Both the position numbers and the translations under genes were made by a program. Positions 1 through 9,569 of a stretch of 64,000 nucleotides of DNA are shown piece by piece. Origin of the DNA: Leptolyngbyaceae cyanobacterium RM1_1_2. Lineage in GTDB: Bacteria; Cyanobacteriota; Cyanobacteriia; Phormidesmidales; Phormidesmidaceae. Location: contig JAAUQI010000007.1 of assembly GCA_012032345.1 (NCBI GenBank), positions 48,825 to 112,824 of the forward strand, in the 5' to 3' direction. Each line of letters begins with the position of its first letter. Positions within the stretch are counted from its first letter, which is position 1. The notes below the pieces were generated by a model. It was given only the letters and a program-made list of their open reading frames with translations, did no database searches and was not told where the DNA came from.

Positions 1-1661
1 TAGCCGGTATCGGTATTCGCAACGGTAGCAGTAATCTCGTTCAGGCAAACACGATTAATAACAATGTCGGTGATGGTATCGTCGTGCTTGGCACTGCCGG
101 TATCAATAACCTCATCACCCAAAACAGGATTTTTGGCAATGGCGAACTGGGTATTGACCTAGGCGGAGTGGGATCATCGGACACTCAGGGGAATGACAGT
201 AATGTCTTTGGCGTTACCCCAAATGATGGAATTTTTTCTACAGGTGACTCCCCCAACGAACGGGTTGACTGGCCCCTGATTACTAACATCACATTATCGG
301 GTAACACCTTAATCATTCAAGGGGCCGCTTTGAGCGGTGCCAGCCTCGAATTTTTCTTTTCAGACTTAGATCCGAGTGGCTACGGTGAAGGTCAAGCTCC
401 AGTCACAGCTAGCGGTACACCCATCACAGGAGTAGAAGGCTCCGCTAGTGATTTAGACGGTGGCGGCCCAGTGGATGTCAGCTCATCAGGTGCCAACCCT
501 CGCATTAGCGTCGCCACTAATAGCTTTACAGCAGCTCCTTTTAGGTTTGAGTTCACGCTGACGCCCGCTGAACTGGCAATTATTAACCTAGGAGCTACTG
601 AGATCACAGCTACTGCAACAGTGGGTGGCTCAAACTCACTAGGAGACCTTGGCTCAACCTCAGAATTCGGCGCTTCCAGACTGGTGGTCTCTGACCCAGA
701 TGTGACTGCAACCAAACGCGATAGCAGATTGGTCATTGATAACAATGGTAATGGCGTACTCGATCCAGGCGATCGCTTAGAATATACCGTTGCAATTACT
801 AACAATGGGCCTAGCGATGCTTTAGATGCCGTCTTCACAGATACGTTGGATGCCATCGCTGATCCACTCCCCAATGACAACAATTTGAGCCTTGTAGTCG
901 GCACAGTGACAACCTCTCTTGGCACAGTGACAACGGGCAACACAGCGGGCGATACCAGTATTTCAGTCAACATTGGCGACATTGCTGCGGTTTCTCCCCC
1001 CACTACAGTTACCATCACGTATCAAGCAGACGTTGCTAATCCTCTAAACACAACTGCCAATCAGGTCGTCAATCAGGGGACGGTCGAGGGCAGTAATTTC
1101 AATCGTGTTCGTACTGATGATCCAGACGATCAACCTCCCGCTAGCCCAACAGTTATATCTTTGATTACAGAGAGTAATCTGCAGATTCTCAAGCGGATTA
1201 CTCGCGTTGTTCAGAGTGGAGTAGCGACTGATTTGACTTCTTTTGCAGACGGCAATCCTCCTGCTGGATTTAACGGCGTGATTGATTTACAAAATCCGCC
1301 AGCTCCTCTAACGTCCTTTCCGTTGCTCAGCCCAGGGGATGAAGTTGAATATACGGTTTACTTTATCAACTCAGGCAGCGGAGAAGCTGCTAACGTTGCA
1401 ATCTGCGATCCGATTCCAGTTGGGACTACTTATACTGCGGGTAGCCTCCAGCTTGATGATGCCTCTGTTCCACCGTTGGGTGCAGGCGTGAGTCTAACAG
1501 ATGCTAGCGATGGTGATGCTGGCGTCTTTTTATCTGCACTAACGCCAAATCTGGCCTGTCCTGGGGGCAATGCCAGCAGGCAGGGAGCAACTTTCGTAAC
1601 TGTTGGCACTGTCGGAATTAATCAGGTAGGCTTTGTCCGCTTCCGCACGACTGTCAACTAG
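1..1661 (+). CDS. Secreted beta-helix / DUF11-repeat protein, C-terminal part
   Basis: The frame is open from the left edge (first full codon at base 3), so the gene begins outside the window and about 552 residues are visible. The first ~60 residues are short Asn/Gly-rich rungs (NNN, GNG, GIDLGG) typical of a right-handed parallel beta-helix. From about base 690 two DUF11-type beta-sandwich repeats follow, each with a 'PGD..EYTV...N.G' core (LDPGDRLEYTV and LSPGDEVEYTV). Proteins of this build are usually large exported or cell-surface proteins; the function of this one is unknown. It ends at base 1661, 4 bases from the stop of the convergent glycosyltransferase. A GTG at base 84 is an internal codon, not the likely start, because the repeat pattern continues upstream of it. 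Confidence 0.8.
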   Translation, partial: AGIGIRNGSSNLVQANTINNNVGDGIVVLGTAGINNLITQNRIFGNGELGIDLGGVGSSDTQGNDSNVFGVTPNDGIFSTGDSPNERVDWPLITNITLSGNTLIIQGAALSGASLEFFFSDLDPSGYGEGQAPVTASGTPITGVEGSASDLDGGGPVDVSSSGANPRISVATNSFTAAPFRFEFTLTPAELAIINLGATEITATATVGGSNSLGDLGSTSEFGASRLVVSDPDVTATKRDSRLVIDNNGNGVLDPGDRLEYTVAITNNGPSDALDAVFTDTLDAIADPLPNDNNLSLVVGTVTTSLGTVTTGNTAGDTSISVNIGDIAAVSPPTTVTITYQADVANPLNTTANQVVNQGTVEGSNFNRVRTDDPDDQPPASPTVISLITESNLQILKRITRVVQSGVATDLTSFADGNPPAGFNGVIDLQNPPAPLTSFPLLSPGDEVEYTVYFINSGSGEAANVAICDPIPVGTTYTAGSLQLDDASVPPLGAGVSLTDASDGDAGVFLSALTPNLACPGGNASRQGATFVTVGTVGINQVGFVRFRTTVN

Positions 1662-1665
1662 CTAA

Positions 1666-2595
1666 CTAAAGTCTTTCTCGCTCTAGCTTGCCTAACCTCA
1701 GCCGTACCCGTTCAATAACTCGTACATATTTGGCAAAAAACATAACTCCGGTGACGCTGAGCTTCTTAATAAAGCCTGTAAGCCGTGAGTCGCCCAGTAT
1801 CTTTGGAGTTAGAGCAAAAGGCTCTTTGAGGTCGCTGGCGATCGAATGAAGAAAAGCAGGCCAGTGATCCTGAGGCAGCTTTTGGCCGTCGGCAAGCTTG
1901 TGCCGCCTCAAATCTTCATATCCGTCTGTTACCCGAATCACTTTGCGCTCTAGCTGCTTTAGCGTTTTACGAGCCGGATGTTGAATACAAGCATTCTCAG
2001 CATAAATCTGTGAATAGCCCGCTTTAGCAACCCGCCTGCCCCACTCGTGATCACCCGCTGACTTAAACTCAGCATTAAAAGGGCCAACGTTATTGATCAC
2101 CTGCCTGAAGGTAAATAAATTGGCTGTTGCCCCAAAATGCTTTTGTTCGACATAGAACTGCTGCTGCAAAAAATTGAGGCTATCATATAGCTCTACTGAC
2201 GTAGGAGCCGTTGGATTCTCAAAAAAGAGATCAATCTTTCCGGCCAATAAACCACAGTTGGGATGGCTCATCAACTGCTCGGCTCCTTTTTCTAACCAAT
2301 CCGAATTGGGAATACAGTCAGAATCAGTAAAGGCCAAAATTTCACCCTGGGCTACTGCAATCCCTCGATTACGAGCTGCATAAGAACCTGGCTTTGCTTC
2401 ATACACTAGCCTGGCTTGGGCAAACTCTTTAACAACTTCAGCAGTGTTTTCAGCAGAGTTGTTATCTATAACAATGACTTCATAAGCTGACCTAGAATAT
2501 GTTTGTGATTCTAAAGCTAAAAGGCAGCTCTTCAGCCGGATAGAATCGTTGAAGACCGGAATAATGACTGAAATAACTGGCTGATCTCGACTCAT
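1666..2595 (-). CDS. Glycosyltransferase family 2
   Basis: 309 residues with a GT-A fold. The N-terminus carries the family start 'SVIIPVFNDS' and the nucleotide-binding 'VIDNNS', followed by the metal-binding DSD near residue 94 (FTDSDCIP). Family members transfer a sugar from a nucleotide-sugar to a polysaccharide or lipid acceptor at the cytoplasmic membrane face; donor and acceptor cannot be read from the sequence. The C-terminal third is basic with a hydrophobic stretch (TGVMFFAKYV) that may be membrane-associated. It is last of three same-strand glycosyltransferases, starting 8 bases after the preceding stop, so co-transcription is very likely. Such clusters in filamentous cyanobacteria resemble hormogonium polysaccharide (hps) loci; that link is inference. 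Confidence 0.85.
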   Translation of the reverse strand: MSRDQPVISVIIPVFNDSIRLKSCLLALESQTYSRSAYEVIVIDNNSAENTAEVVKEFAQARLVYEAKPGSYAARNRGIAVAQGEILAFTDSDCIPNSDWLEKGAEQLMSHPNCGLLAGKIDLFFENPTAPTSVELYDSLNFLQQQFYVEQKHFGATANLFTFRQVINNVGPFNAEFKSAGDHEWGRRVAKAGYSQIYAENACIQHPARKTLKQLERKVIRVTDGYEDLRRHKLADGQKLPQDHWPAFLHSIASDLKEPFALTPKILGDSRLTGFIKKLSVTGVMFFAKYVRVIERVRLRLGKLERERL

Positions 2596-2603
2596 ATCAC
2601 TAT

Positions 2604-3569
2604 CTATAGTTTCTGCTTTAAGAGATGAAAAGGGCTAACTAGAGTACTCCAAAAAAAGTTAAGCTCACAAATGGCAACCGTATCAGTGAAAGCAGCTAGT
2701 CGATAGGACAGCAGGTGTATAACAATTCGGCGCAGGCTTCCTAAGAAAAGCTTGAGTGCGATCGCAGATTTTTTCCACCCTCCTACAACATTGATCGTCC
2801 GTAAGTAATAAACGTTGAGACCTGTATGGCGAATTAACTCAATCAGATACTGCCGCTCTAGTCGCCAACCCGGAATCCAGTGCTCGATCAACATTGTGGG
2901 GCTGTACCAGATCTCCCATCCTGCCTGAGCAATATGCATTAAGGCTTCAAAATCTTCACCCTTTGCACTTAAAGACTGATTTATAGGCCCCTGTAGCCAC
3001 TGCACTTTAGGCACGTTGTCCAACCACACCTGTTTGCGCACAACTAAACCAGCCCCAGCAGGCAAGCTCAACACCTCTGGGCGGTACTGGTTGGGCTGAC
3101 TACCGCGCTCTTTGATAGCCAAAAACGATTGAATCCGCTCAAAACCCGGCGGCGGTGCTGTTTCAAACTTACCTATAATGCGACTGCCATAAGCGCCTGC
3201 CTGCGGATAAGCTTGACCAAATTCAAAGGCGGCAGCTACCCAGCGATCGCCCGGTAAGTTATCGTCATCTAGAAAAGCAATCAGCACTCCTTGAGCTTCT
3301 TGAACAGCCCGAAGTCTGGCAAACACAGCACCCTGCTTTTTTTCTGTGCAGTAGCGCAGAGGCACAGTTTCAAGCCATGTTTTCTGAAATTTTCCAACAA
3401 TAACCGGGGTATCATCGGTACTGTTATTATCGACAATAACAACCTCCCAGCTAAGCAGTTCAGTGTCCTGCTGGAGCCTGAGTCGCCTTAAAATTTCAGG
3501 CAAACAAGGGGCGCTATTGTAGGCGCGAATGGCTACTGTCAAATCAACTGTGGGTGTTTTTGGATCCAC
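2604..3569 (-). CDS. Glycosyltransferase family 2, HpsE-like
   Basis: 321 residues. The N-terminus (VDLTVAIRAYNSAPCLPEIL, then VIVDNNSTDDTP) and acidic metal site LDDDN near residue 98 are those of family-2 transferases. The pattern closely recalls the cyanobacterial HpsE group of hormogonium-polysaccharide glycosyltransferases (recognition from memory, not a search). The later 'GEDFEAL' supplies the expected acidic residues of the acceptor/base region, and 'WEIWYSPTMLIEHWIP' is shared with the next gene upstream, suggesting the two arose by duplication. It sits between two other glycosyltransferase genes on the same strand, 84 bases after the first and 8 before the third. Confidence 0.82.
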   Translation of the reverse strand: MDPKTPTVDLTVAIRAYNSAPCLPEILRRLRLQQDTELLSWEVVIVDNNSTDDTPVIVGKFQKTWLETVPLRYCTEKKQGAVFARLRAVQEAQGVLIAFLDDDNLPGDRWVAAAFEFGQAYPQAGAYGSRIIGKFETAPPPGFERIQSFLAIKERGSQPNQYRPEVLSLPAGAGLVVRKQVWLDNVPKVQWLQGPINQSLSAKGEDFEALMHIAQAGWEIWYSPTMLIEHWIPGWRLERQYLIELIRHTGLNVYYLRTINVVGGWKKSAIALKLFLGSLRRIVIHLLSYRLAAFTDTVAICELNFFWSTLVSPFHLLKQKL

Positions 3570-3653
3570 TGGCTCAACCCTTAAACATGCTTGCTACGAA
3601 GACTACCCGTTTAGCTTTATACTCACTGCAGGCAAAGCTAAGATTTCATCTAT

Positions 3654-5411
3654 TTAAGCAACTAAATTTAGAACTCTCAGCGGTTGAGGAACTTCGATAG
3701 CATAGCCTTGAGCATAGTCAACACATAAATCTTCAGCTTTTTCAAGTAAAGCTTTATTTTCCACACGTACAGCAATAATTTTTAGCGGCATTTTTTGCTC
3801 AGACTGTAGCAAAAGCAAGTCTCGATAGGTGGTTTCGAGACCATAGGAATTGATTTTCAAATACTCAACCGAGACAGACTTAAGCAGTGTCCTTAACTTA
3901 GAAAAATTACTGATATTGTCAATGGCTACTGCAAATCCTAATGCTCGAATTTCTTGAATGAACCGAACAGATTGGTCAAGATCGCCTAACAGCGACGGCT
4001 CATCTAGTTCAAAACAGAGCTGATTAACAAGATCAGGCTGGTACCTGGTCAGCTTTGATAAAAACCTAGAGAAGTATTCATCGTTTACAGAGGCTGCTGA
4101 AAGATTTATAAAATAGACTATTGCCGATTCGCGCCTGTCACTGGCCCAGTCAGAATCCGGGGTGAACAATAGTCGAGCCACTTCTTCAACTACCCAGCGA
4201 TCGATTACTTTAGTTAGACTAAAAGAAACGGCAGTGGGCATAAAATCAGTAGCGCTAAAGGTGCTGCGGCTGCTGTCATCTGTTTGCAATCTTAGCAAAA
4301 CCTCTACTATGGCAGGCGCTGGCTGACTCTTATCTAAAGCTTTTATAGTTTGAGAAAATAAGCAAAATAGCTGATTCTCAAATGCGTTAGAAATTCGGTT
4401 TAGCCAAAACTCATAGTTGGGCGTATCTTTTTGTCGGATTTGGTTGCTTCTGCGCTCAGATTGATACTTTCTGACCAAGAAAAACGGACTGAGTAGACTA
4501 CTGAGCAAATACTCTCTTTCGCATATACGCTCGAAGCGCGATCGCCGCGCGTTAAGAGGCAGTTTTAGATAGTAAATCAGCAGCTTTGTGAAATCAAGTA
4601 GAACATGCACAATTCCTAGAAAAGGGCGCTGCCAAACAGAATATCTCAACATCCGAATATGGAATCGGCTAAGGCCAATTCTTCGTAACAGCAGCAGCAC
4701 ATTTTGCTCTTGTAAGCGTTCTTTGGGAATCTGATGGTAGACAATCATGGCTGGATTATGCCAGATCTCCCAGCCAAACTTTTGAATATGAATTAGGACT
4801 TCTAGATCCTCGCTGGCAGTAGCGGTATCAGAACGCTGTCCTAGGTAGTTTAGAAAAAGATGGTCTGGCACAGACTCAAACCAGGCTTGTTTACGAACAG
4901 CTAACCCAGCTCCGGGGGGTAAAACTCTCTGGCTAGCATAATACTGATGTGGATCTTCGCCTCGGTTAACTATCGCCAGAAAGGGAGCAATCTTTTGGGT
5001 TATTTGCTGAGTCGGTTCTACTTCAAAACAGCCGTAGATGCGACTGCCAAAGGCCCCTGCCCGAGGATGAGCAATTGCAAACTGGTAAACCTGCTCAACC
5101 CAGTCCTCTGCAGGCAGGTTGTCGTCGTCTAAAAAGGCAACAATATCTCCCTGAGCCGCTTCAATAGCTTTTTGTCTGGCAAAAGCCGCTCCTTGCTTAG
5201 CTGCAAAGTGATACTTCAGGGAATTTTCAGTAGGCCAGTTTTGCTGGTACTGACGAGTTAATTTAGCAGTGGCGTCTGTACTGTTGTTGTCTACAACTAG
5301 TACTTCCCAGGTGATTTCTTCTAAATTTGTCTGTTTGATCAGACATTCTAAAACCTGGGGCAAACGCTGTTCACCGTTGTAGGTAGGAATCGCAACTGTA
5401 ATAAATGTCAT
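3654..5411 (-). CDS. Glycosyltransferase family 2 fused to a degenerate EAL domain
   Basis: 585 residues with two modules. Residues 1 to ~310 form an HpsE-like family-2 glycosyltransferase (VAIPTYNGEQRLPQVLECL, VVDNNSTDAT, LDDDN). Residues ~365 to 580 align by eye with an EAL (c-di-GMP phosphodiesterase) domain: EVLLRL for EALLRW, INLSAASV for the NVS strand, FELDEPSL for FEITE, DNISNF for DDFGTG, LKIN for LKID, VRVEN for EGVE, and YAQGYAI for AQGY. The second Asp of DDFG and the Asp after LKI are both Asn, so catalysis is doubtful; ligand sensing or a structural role is more likely. It is the first gene of the three-gene group. The fusion suggests glycan synthesis tuned by c-di-GMP (inference). 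Confidence 0.82.
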   Translation of the reverse strand: MTFITVAIPTYNGEQRLPQVLECLIKQTNLEEITWEVLVVDNNSTDATAKLTRQYQQNWPTENSLKYHFAAKQGAAFARQKAIEAAQGDIVAFLDDDNLPAEDWVEQVYQFAIAHPRAGAFGSRIYGCFEVEPTQQITQKIAPFLAIVNRGEDPHQYYASQRVLPPGAGLAVRKQAWFESVPDHLFLNYLGQRSDTATASEDLEVLIHIQKFGWEIWHNPAMIVYHQIPKERLQEQNVLLLLRRIGLSRFHIRMLRYSVWQRPFLGIVHVLLDFTKLLIYYLKLPLNARRSRFERICEREYLLSSLLSPFFLVRKYQSERRSNQIRQKDTPNYEFWLNRISNAFENQLFCLFSQTIKALDKSQPAPAIVEVLLRLQTDDSSRSTFSATDFMPTAVSFSLTKVIDRWVVEEVARLLFTPDSDWASDRRESAIVYFINLSAASVNDEYFSRFLSKLTRYQPDLVNQLCFELDEPSLLGDLDQSVRFIQEIRALGFAVAIDNISNFSKLRTLLKSVSVEYLKINSYGLETTYRDLLLLQSEQKMPLKIIAVRVENKALLEKAEDLCVDYAQGYAIEVPQPLRVLNLVA

Positions 5412-5758
5412 GAAAACAAGCCACAGCTTATCTGGCTCTAGTTTCTACTGCAGATTACGCCGAGACCTAAGGAATAAAAAAAAATCAAATAGTAGCTCTA
5501 AAGATTAGGAGCGCACTGAGGCGACAAAATTAGTTTGCTGAGCAAAGTAGCGATACACCCATACTTTTGAGTATAAAGTATTCTTCCTAACCCCGTAGGA
5601 ATTTCTCATAAGTCTATTAATTCAGCCTAGGTTACCAAGCGGGCCTCCTGCCACTAGACAGCAGTAGCTTCAACTAACCTTCATGCCGTAGCAAAATCAG
5701 GGCCGTCAGCAAAAATCGCTGTCTTCTCCTCCTGACTATGGGGAAATCTAAAGATTGT
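5412..5758. other. Intergenic region upstream of the glycosyltransferase group
   Basis: 347 bases between the start of the minus-strand glycosyltransferase-EAL gene and the end of the minus-strand MCE gene. It is AT-rich near 5470-5490 (an A9 run) and should hold the promoter for the glycosyltransferases. I see no open frame, RNA gene, clear terminator or repeat. Confidence 0.5.
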
Positions 5759-7066
5759 CTATTTGGCTGCGTTTCCGGTGGCAGTGGGTTGATAAGTAGC
5801 TCTTAAGGCGTAAGGCCGTCCGTCACGGATGATAATAGGGAGCGAGGCGGATTTGAGCGACTCGGTAGCTGATGCCTGAGCAAGAGGCTGTAAAGTGAAG
5901 GTAACGGCTGTTGTTGAGTCTCTGCTAGGGGCTGCTAATACCTGAGCTAGCTGCGCTTGTTCTTGTAATGTTTGGGTAGAGGAGACAAGTCCACTCAGGC
6001 CGTTGACAAGATTGCGGATATTAAGGCGAAATGCAGGGTCTCCGGTAAGCTCATCAACGTCTGCCATCACTTTTTCAGCACTCTGAAAAACATTGCGGGC
6101 AGACTCTAAGGTTTGCTGCAGCATCACAAGATTTTCAGTAGTGTTAAAAGCTTCGCTAATGCTGCGCAAATTCGCCGAGGTTTCAGCAGCGTTGGCGGAA
6201 AGTATTTCTAAATTTCTGACCAGTTCCCCGTCTTCAACCACGGGCGCTGCTGAGTTAACCAGGTTGAGCAGGCGATCGCTGCCAGCATTGAGGTTGTTGA
6301 GAGTTGTAACAACGCTGGCTCTGTTGGCAGCAATCAGATTGCCCGCCTCAGCCGCCGTCAGCTCAATCTGACGGGCAGCAGCCTCAGCCGCGATCGCAGC
6401 ACTGTTAGCCGTTGCCAGCGTTCGCTGGGTCGTCCCAGCGACTGGAGCAACTTCCTGTCTGACTTCACGGGTCAGCTCAGTCAGCTCACCGCTGAGGTCA
6501 ACCACGTTGCGTGTGATCACAGACGTATTCTTCACCAGTACTTTAACTTCTTCAATCAGTTCTGGATCGGAGAGCGCAGAAGCAATCTTATCAGCCGAGC
6601 GAATCAGGGTGTCATAGCTAAGGCCAGGGGTGCTGGGTAAGCGATCGCCGTCACAGACAATAATGCTGCTGTTGCAGTCATCGCCAAAAGGAGTCAGCGC
6701 CAGAGCTGATTCTGGTAAAGCTGTCTGAGGAATAATCGCAACTGTAGTTTCTCCAATTAGACCCGACTGATTTGTTTGAACAACTGACTCAACGGGAATT
6801 AGCAGATCAGGTTCACTGACTTCAATCTTGACCCCCACCTCATTCGTGCCAGGCTCGATGTCTACAATTCGGCCAATAGCAACACCGCGATAGCTAACAA
6901 CTGTGCCGATTTGGATACCATCGGTATTTTCCAGCCTGGTTAGAATTTGATAGCTGCGCTGCCCTGGATTAAATCCTCTCAGCCAGAGTACTAACACACC
7001 GAATAAGCCAACTCCCAACAAGATCAGTAGACCTACTGATCCTTCTCGAATGGTGCGTGTCCGCAT
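5759..7066 (-). CDS. MCE-family (MlaD/Ycf22-like) lipid-transport protein
   Basis: 435 residues. An N-terminal membrane anchor (GLLILLGVGLFGVLVLWL, about residues 11-28) is followed by one MCE domain at roughly residues 38-115 (YQILTRLENTDGIQIGTVVSYRGVAIGRI). A long Ala/Leu/Asn/Glu-rich helical region of coiled-coil character reaches to about residue 375. MCE proteins act in the periplasm as the substrate-binding part of Mla-type ABC systems that move phospholipids between membranes; cyanobacterial and plastid members are called Ycf22/TGD2-like. It lies 23 bases downstream of its ATPase gene on the same strand, so the two form an operon. No MlaE permease gene is adjacent, which is common for these systems in cyanobacteria. 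Confidence 0.88.
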   Translation of the reverse strand: MRTRTIREGSVGLLILLGVGLFGVLVLWLRGFNPGQRSYQILTRLENTDGIQIGTVVSYRGVAIGRIVDIEPGTNEVGVKIEVSEPDLLIPVESVVQTNQSGLIGETTVAIIPQTALPESALALTPFGDDCNSSIIVCDGDRLPSTPGLSYDTLIRSADKIASALSDPELIEEVKVLVKNTSVITRNVVDLSGELTELTREVRQEVAPVAGTTQRTLATANSAAIAAEAAARQIELTAAEAGNLIAANRASVVTTLNNLNAGSDRLLNLVNSAAPVVEDGELVRNLEILSANAAETSANLRSISEAFNTTENLVMLQQTLESARNVFQSAEKVMADVDELTGDPAFRLNIRNLVNGLSGLVSSTQTLQEQAQLAQVLAAPSRDSTTAVTFTLQPLAQASATESLKSASLPIIIRDGRPYALRATYQPTATGNAAK

Positions 7067-7089
7067 AGTTTCTCCTGAGTCACTTTTGC

Positions 7090-7905
7090 CTAACCCACAA
7101 CGTGGATAGGGCCTTTGACACTGCCACTAAAGAACTGACGCACAAGCGCATTGTCAGTTGCGTCGATCTCTGAGACAGAGCCGCTCCACTGAATTTTACC
7201 TTGATGAAGAAATGAAACTCGATCGGCAGTGCGGCGAATTGTACTCTCTTGGTGAGTCACCATGACGTAAGAGCCACAGGCTTGGCCCCGCTGCATCTCT
7301 CGAATCAGGTCTTCAATCACGGTTGAGGCGATTGGATCCAAGCCCGCTGTAGGCTCGTCGTATAGCAGCAGGTCTGGGCGATCGCGGGGGTTCTCTGGAT
7401 TAGGAATGACAGCTCTAGCAAAACTCACCCGCTTGCGCATACCGCCCGATAGCTCTGCCGGGTAGCGATCGGCAATTCCGGGCAGACCTACCATCTCTAA
7501 AGATTCCTCCACAAGCCTGCGAATTTCTGAGCGAGACAGCCGAGAGTGCTGATAGAGAAAAAAGCCCACGTTTTCATCTACCGAGAGAGAATCAAATAAA
7601 GCCGCCTGTTGAAACACCATGCCGATACGAATTGGATCTGGCGAGTCATCAATCAGGCCGACTCTTCGCTGTCCGGCAACATAGATTTCTCCACCATCCG
7701 GAGCTAACAAGCCCGCAATAATTCTCAAAATCGTCGATTTTCCCGTTCCAGAAGGGCCAATAATGGCAATGGCCTCACCGCGGCCAATCGAAAGATTAAC
7801 GTCGTCAAGGACTCGATTAGAGCCAAAAACTTTGCGGATACTGCTCAGCTCCATTAAAAGCTCATTCTCGTAGTTCTCTTGACACTTACGCTCTAGCTCG
7901 TACAT
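7090..7905 (-). CDS. ABC transporter ATPase, MlaF-like
   Basis: 271 residues with complete ATPase motifs: Walker A GPSGTGKST near residue 52, signature LSGGMRKRVSFARAV, Walker B LLLYDEPTAGLDP, and a switch His in MVTHQ. The signature variant and the downstream MCE gene place it in the MlaF/TGD3-type group that powers retrograde lipid transport. The annotated start gives an unusual charged leader (residues 1-17); a second Met at base 7854 (MELSSIRKVFG) matches the usual family start and may be the real one. It is first gene of the operon with the MCE protein, 23 bases upstream of it. Confidence 0.88.
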   Translation of the reverse strand: MYELERKCQENYENELLMELSSIRKVFGSNRVLDDVNLSIGRGEAIAIIGPSGTGKSTILRIIAGLLAPDGGEIYVAGQRRVGLIDDSPDPIRIGMVFQQAALFDSLSVDENVGFFLYQHSRLSRSEIRRLVEESLEMVGLPGIADRYPAELSGGMRKRVSFARAVIPNPENPRDRPDLLLYDEPTAGLDPIASTVIEDLIREMQRGQACGSYVMVTHQESTIRRTADRVSFLHQGKIQWSGSVSEIDATDNALVRQFFSGSVKGPIHVVG

Positions 7906-8138
7906 AGTTGACTCGAATTTATGCAGAACAGATACTCAGGAATGGCACACTAGGCAGAGACGAGGGCAGAGACGAGGTAAATTGGAAGATTTTCCCTGCT
8001 CTGCGTAGACTCTATCAAATGCTAATCGTATCAGGAGCTAGTTTTGAGATTCTAAGTGCGGATAGATTCCCAGTATGCCATTCATTATCAAGCTGGCCCG
8101 TCGGCTCATTGTTTTCATTATGCGCCTGATTGTTATCT

Positions 8139-9521
8139 ATGCCTTTTAGTCCTCTAAAACGAAAGCTGCGCAAATCTTTTCGCTTTCTCTTACGAGAAAC
8201 TACCTATATTACGCCTCCCCGCGTGAATCGCTGGGTCAAGTGGTTGGCTCCTGGACTTTTGGTCAAGCGCTGGCTGCTTTTAAGTACAGTCGGCGTTTTG
8301 ATGGTGGGTATAGGCGCAGCCATTTGGTTTAAGCTCACCCCGGTTTTCTATACAGTTCAGTTTCTGGGGGCGCTACTGCGCCTGATTAGCACCATTATCC
8401 CCAGCTATATTAGTGGGCCGCTGGGTATTTTGGCAGGTGTTTTGCTCATTCTATGGGGTCAAACCCGGACGCTGGGAGCTATCACCGAGGTTTTAATGCC
8501 CGGCAGTGGGGATGACCTCGTGGACGTCCTGATGAATCGGCGACGACTCCATCGCGGCCCTAAAATTGTGGTCATTGGCGGGGGGACGGGGCTTTCGACC
8601 CTGCTGCGGGGCCTGAAGCACTATAGCGCCAATATTACGGCGATTGTTACGGTAGCAGATGATGGCGGCTCTTCGGGTCGCCTGCGTCGGGAAATGGGAA
8701 TTTTGCCCCCCGGCGACATTCGCAACTGCCTAGCGGCTCTGGCTGACGAGGAAAAACTGCTGACAGAGCTATTTCAGTATCGCTTTAGCGGCGGCAGTGG
8801 TCTGTCGGGTCACAGCTTTGGCAATTTGTTTTTGACAGCGCTAAACGATATTACTGGAGACGTAGAGCAGGCGATCGCGGCTAGCTCCCAGGTTTTGGCT
8901 ATTCGAGGGCAGGTGCTGCCTGCTACTCTAAGCGACGTGCGGCTGTGGGCTGAACTCAAAGACGGTCGCCGGATTGAGGGAGAATCTAGCATTGCCAAAG
9001 CCAAAGGGCAGATTGTCCAGATTGGCTGTACGCCGGCCCGCCCGCCCGCCCTGCCCAAAGCGCTTAAGGCCATCAGCGAGGCTGACTACATTGTGATTGG
9101 CCCCGGCAGTCTCTATACCAGTATTGCGCCCAACCTGCTGGTGCCTGAGATTGTGGCTGCGATCGCGCAGCGAGACGTCCCGCGAATCTACGTTTGCAAC
9201 ATCATGACAGAGCCTGGAGAAACCGAAGACTTTAGCGTCTCAGATCACATTCGGGCGCTAGATCAGACCTGCGGCTGTCAGCTCTTTGACGCCGTGCTGG
9301 TGCAAAAGCGATCGCCGACAGGAGAGACGCTGAAGCTTTATGCTCACGAAGGCGCAATGCCAGTCATCTTCGACCGCGATACTATTATTGCCTCCGGTCG
9401 TCGAATCGTCTTGGCTAACGTCATGAAAATAGATCAAAAAAGCGGCTCTATTCGCCATGACCCCCATCGTCTAGCCCGAGTTCTGCTGCGCTGGTATTCC
9501 CGCACCCAGGGGCTGCGATGA
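8139..9521 (+). CDS. YvcK/CofD-like protein with membrane anchor
   Basis: About 460 residues from the ATG at 8139; a TTG nine bases earlier is possible. Two hydrophobic segments ([20 protein letters not shown] and [17 protein letters not shown]) precede a CofD/YvcK domain from about residue 135. That domain shows the nucleotide-sugar-binding [14 protein letters not shown], the acidic [14 protein letters not shown] and [10 protein letters not shown]. YvcK/GlmR proteins bind UDP-sugars and affect carbon metabolism and envelope synthesis in other bacteria. The N-terminal membrane segments are usual for cyanobacterial members, as far as I recall. It stands alone, transcribed away from the ABC/MCE operon. 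Confidence 0.85.
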   Translation: MPFSPLKRKLRKSFRFLLRETTYITPPRVNRWVKWLAPGLLVKRWLLLSTVGVLMVGIGAAIWFKLTPVFYTVQFLGALLRLISTIIPSYISGPLGILAGVLLILWGQTRTLGAITEVLMPGSGDDLVDVLMNRRRLHRGPKIVVIGGGTGLSTLLRGLKHYSANITAIVTVADDGGSSGRLRREMGILPPGDIRNCLAALADEEKLLTELFQYRFSGGSGLSGHSFGNLFLTALNDITGDVEQAIAASSQVLAIRGQVLPATLSDVRLWAELKDGRRIEGESSIAKAKGQIVQIGCTPARPPALPKALKAISEADYIVIGPGSLYTSIAPNLLVPEIVAAIAQRDVPRIYVCNIMTEPGETEDFSVSDHIRALDQTCGCQLFDAVLVQKRSPTGETLKLYAHEGAMPVIFDRDTIIASGRRIVLANVMKIDQKSGSIRHDPHRLARVLLRWYSRTQGLR

Positions 9522-9569
9522 TTATGCTGCTCTGGGTGTATAAATCTGAATTTCAGGCAAAATCAGGCG

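Noticed and set aside
392..1018. 208-codon minus-strand open frame
   Set aside because: Antisense to the beta-helix/DUF11 gene; composition and lack of similarity mark it as a shadow frame.
7908..8129. 73-codon plus-strand frame before the YvcK gene
   Set aside because: No family similarity or ribosome binding site; it fills the divergent promoter region.
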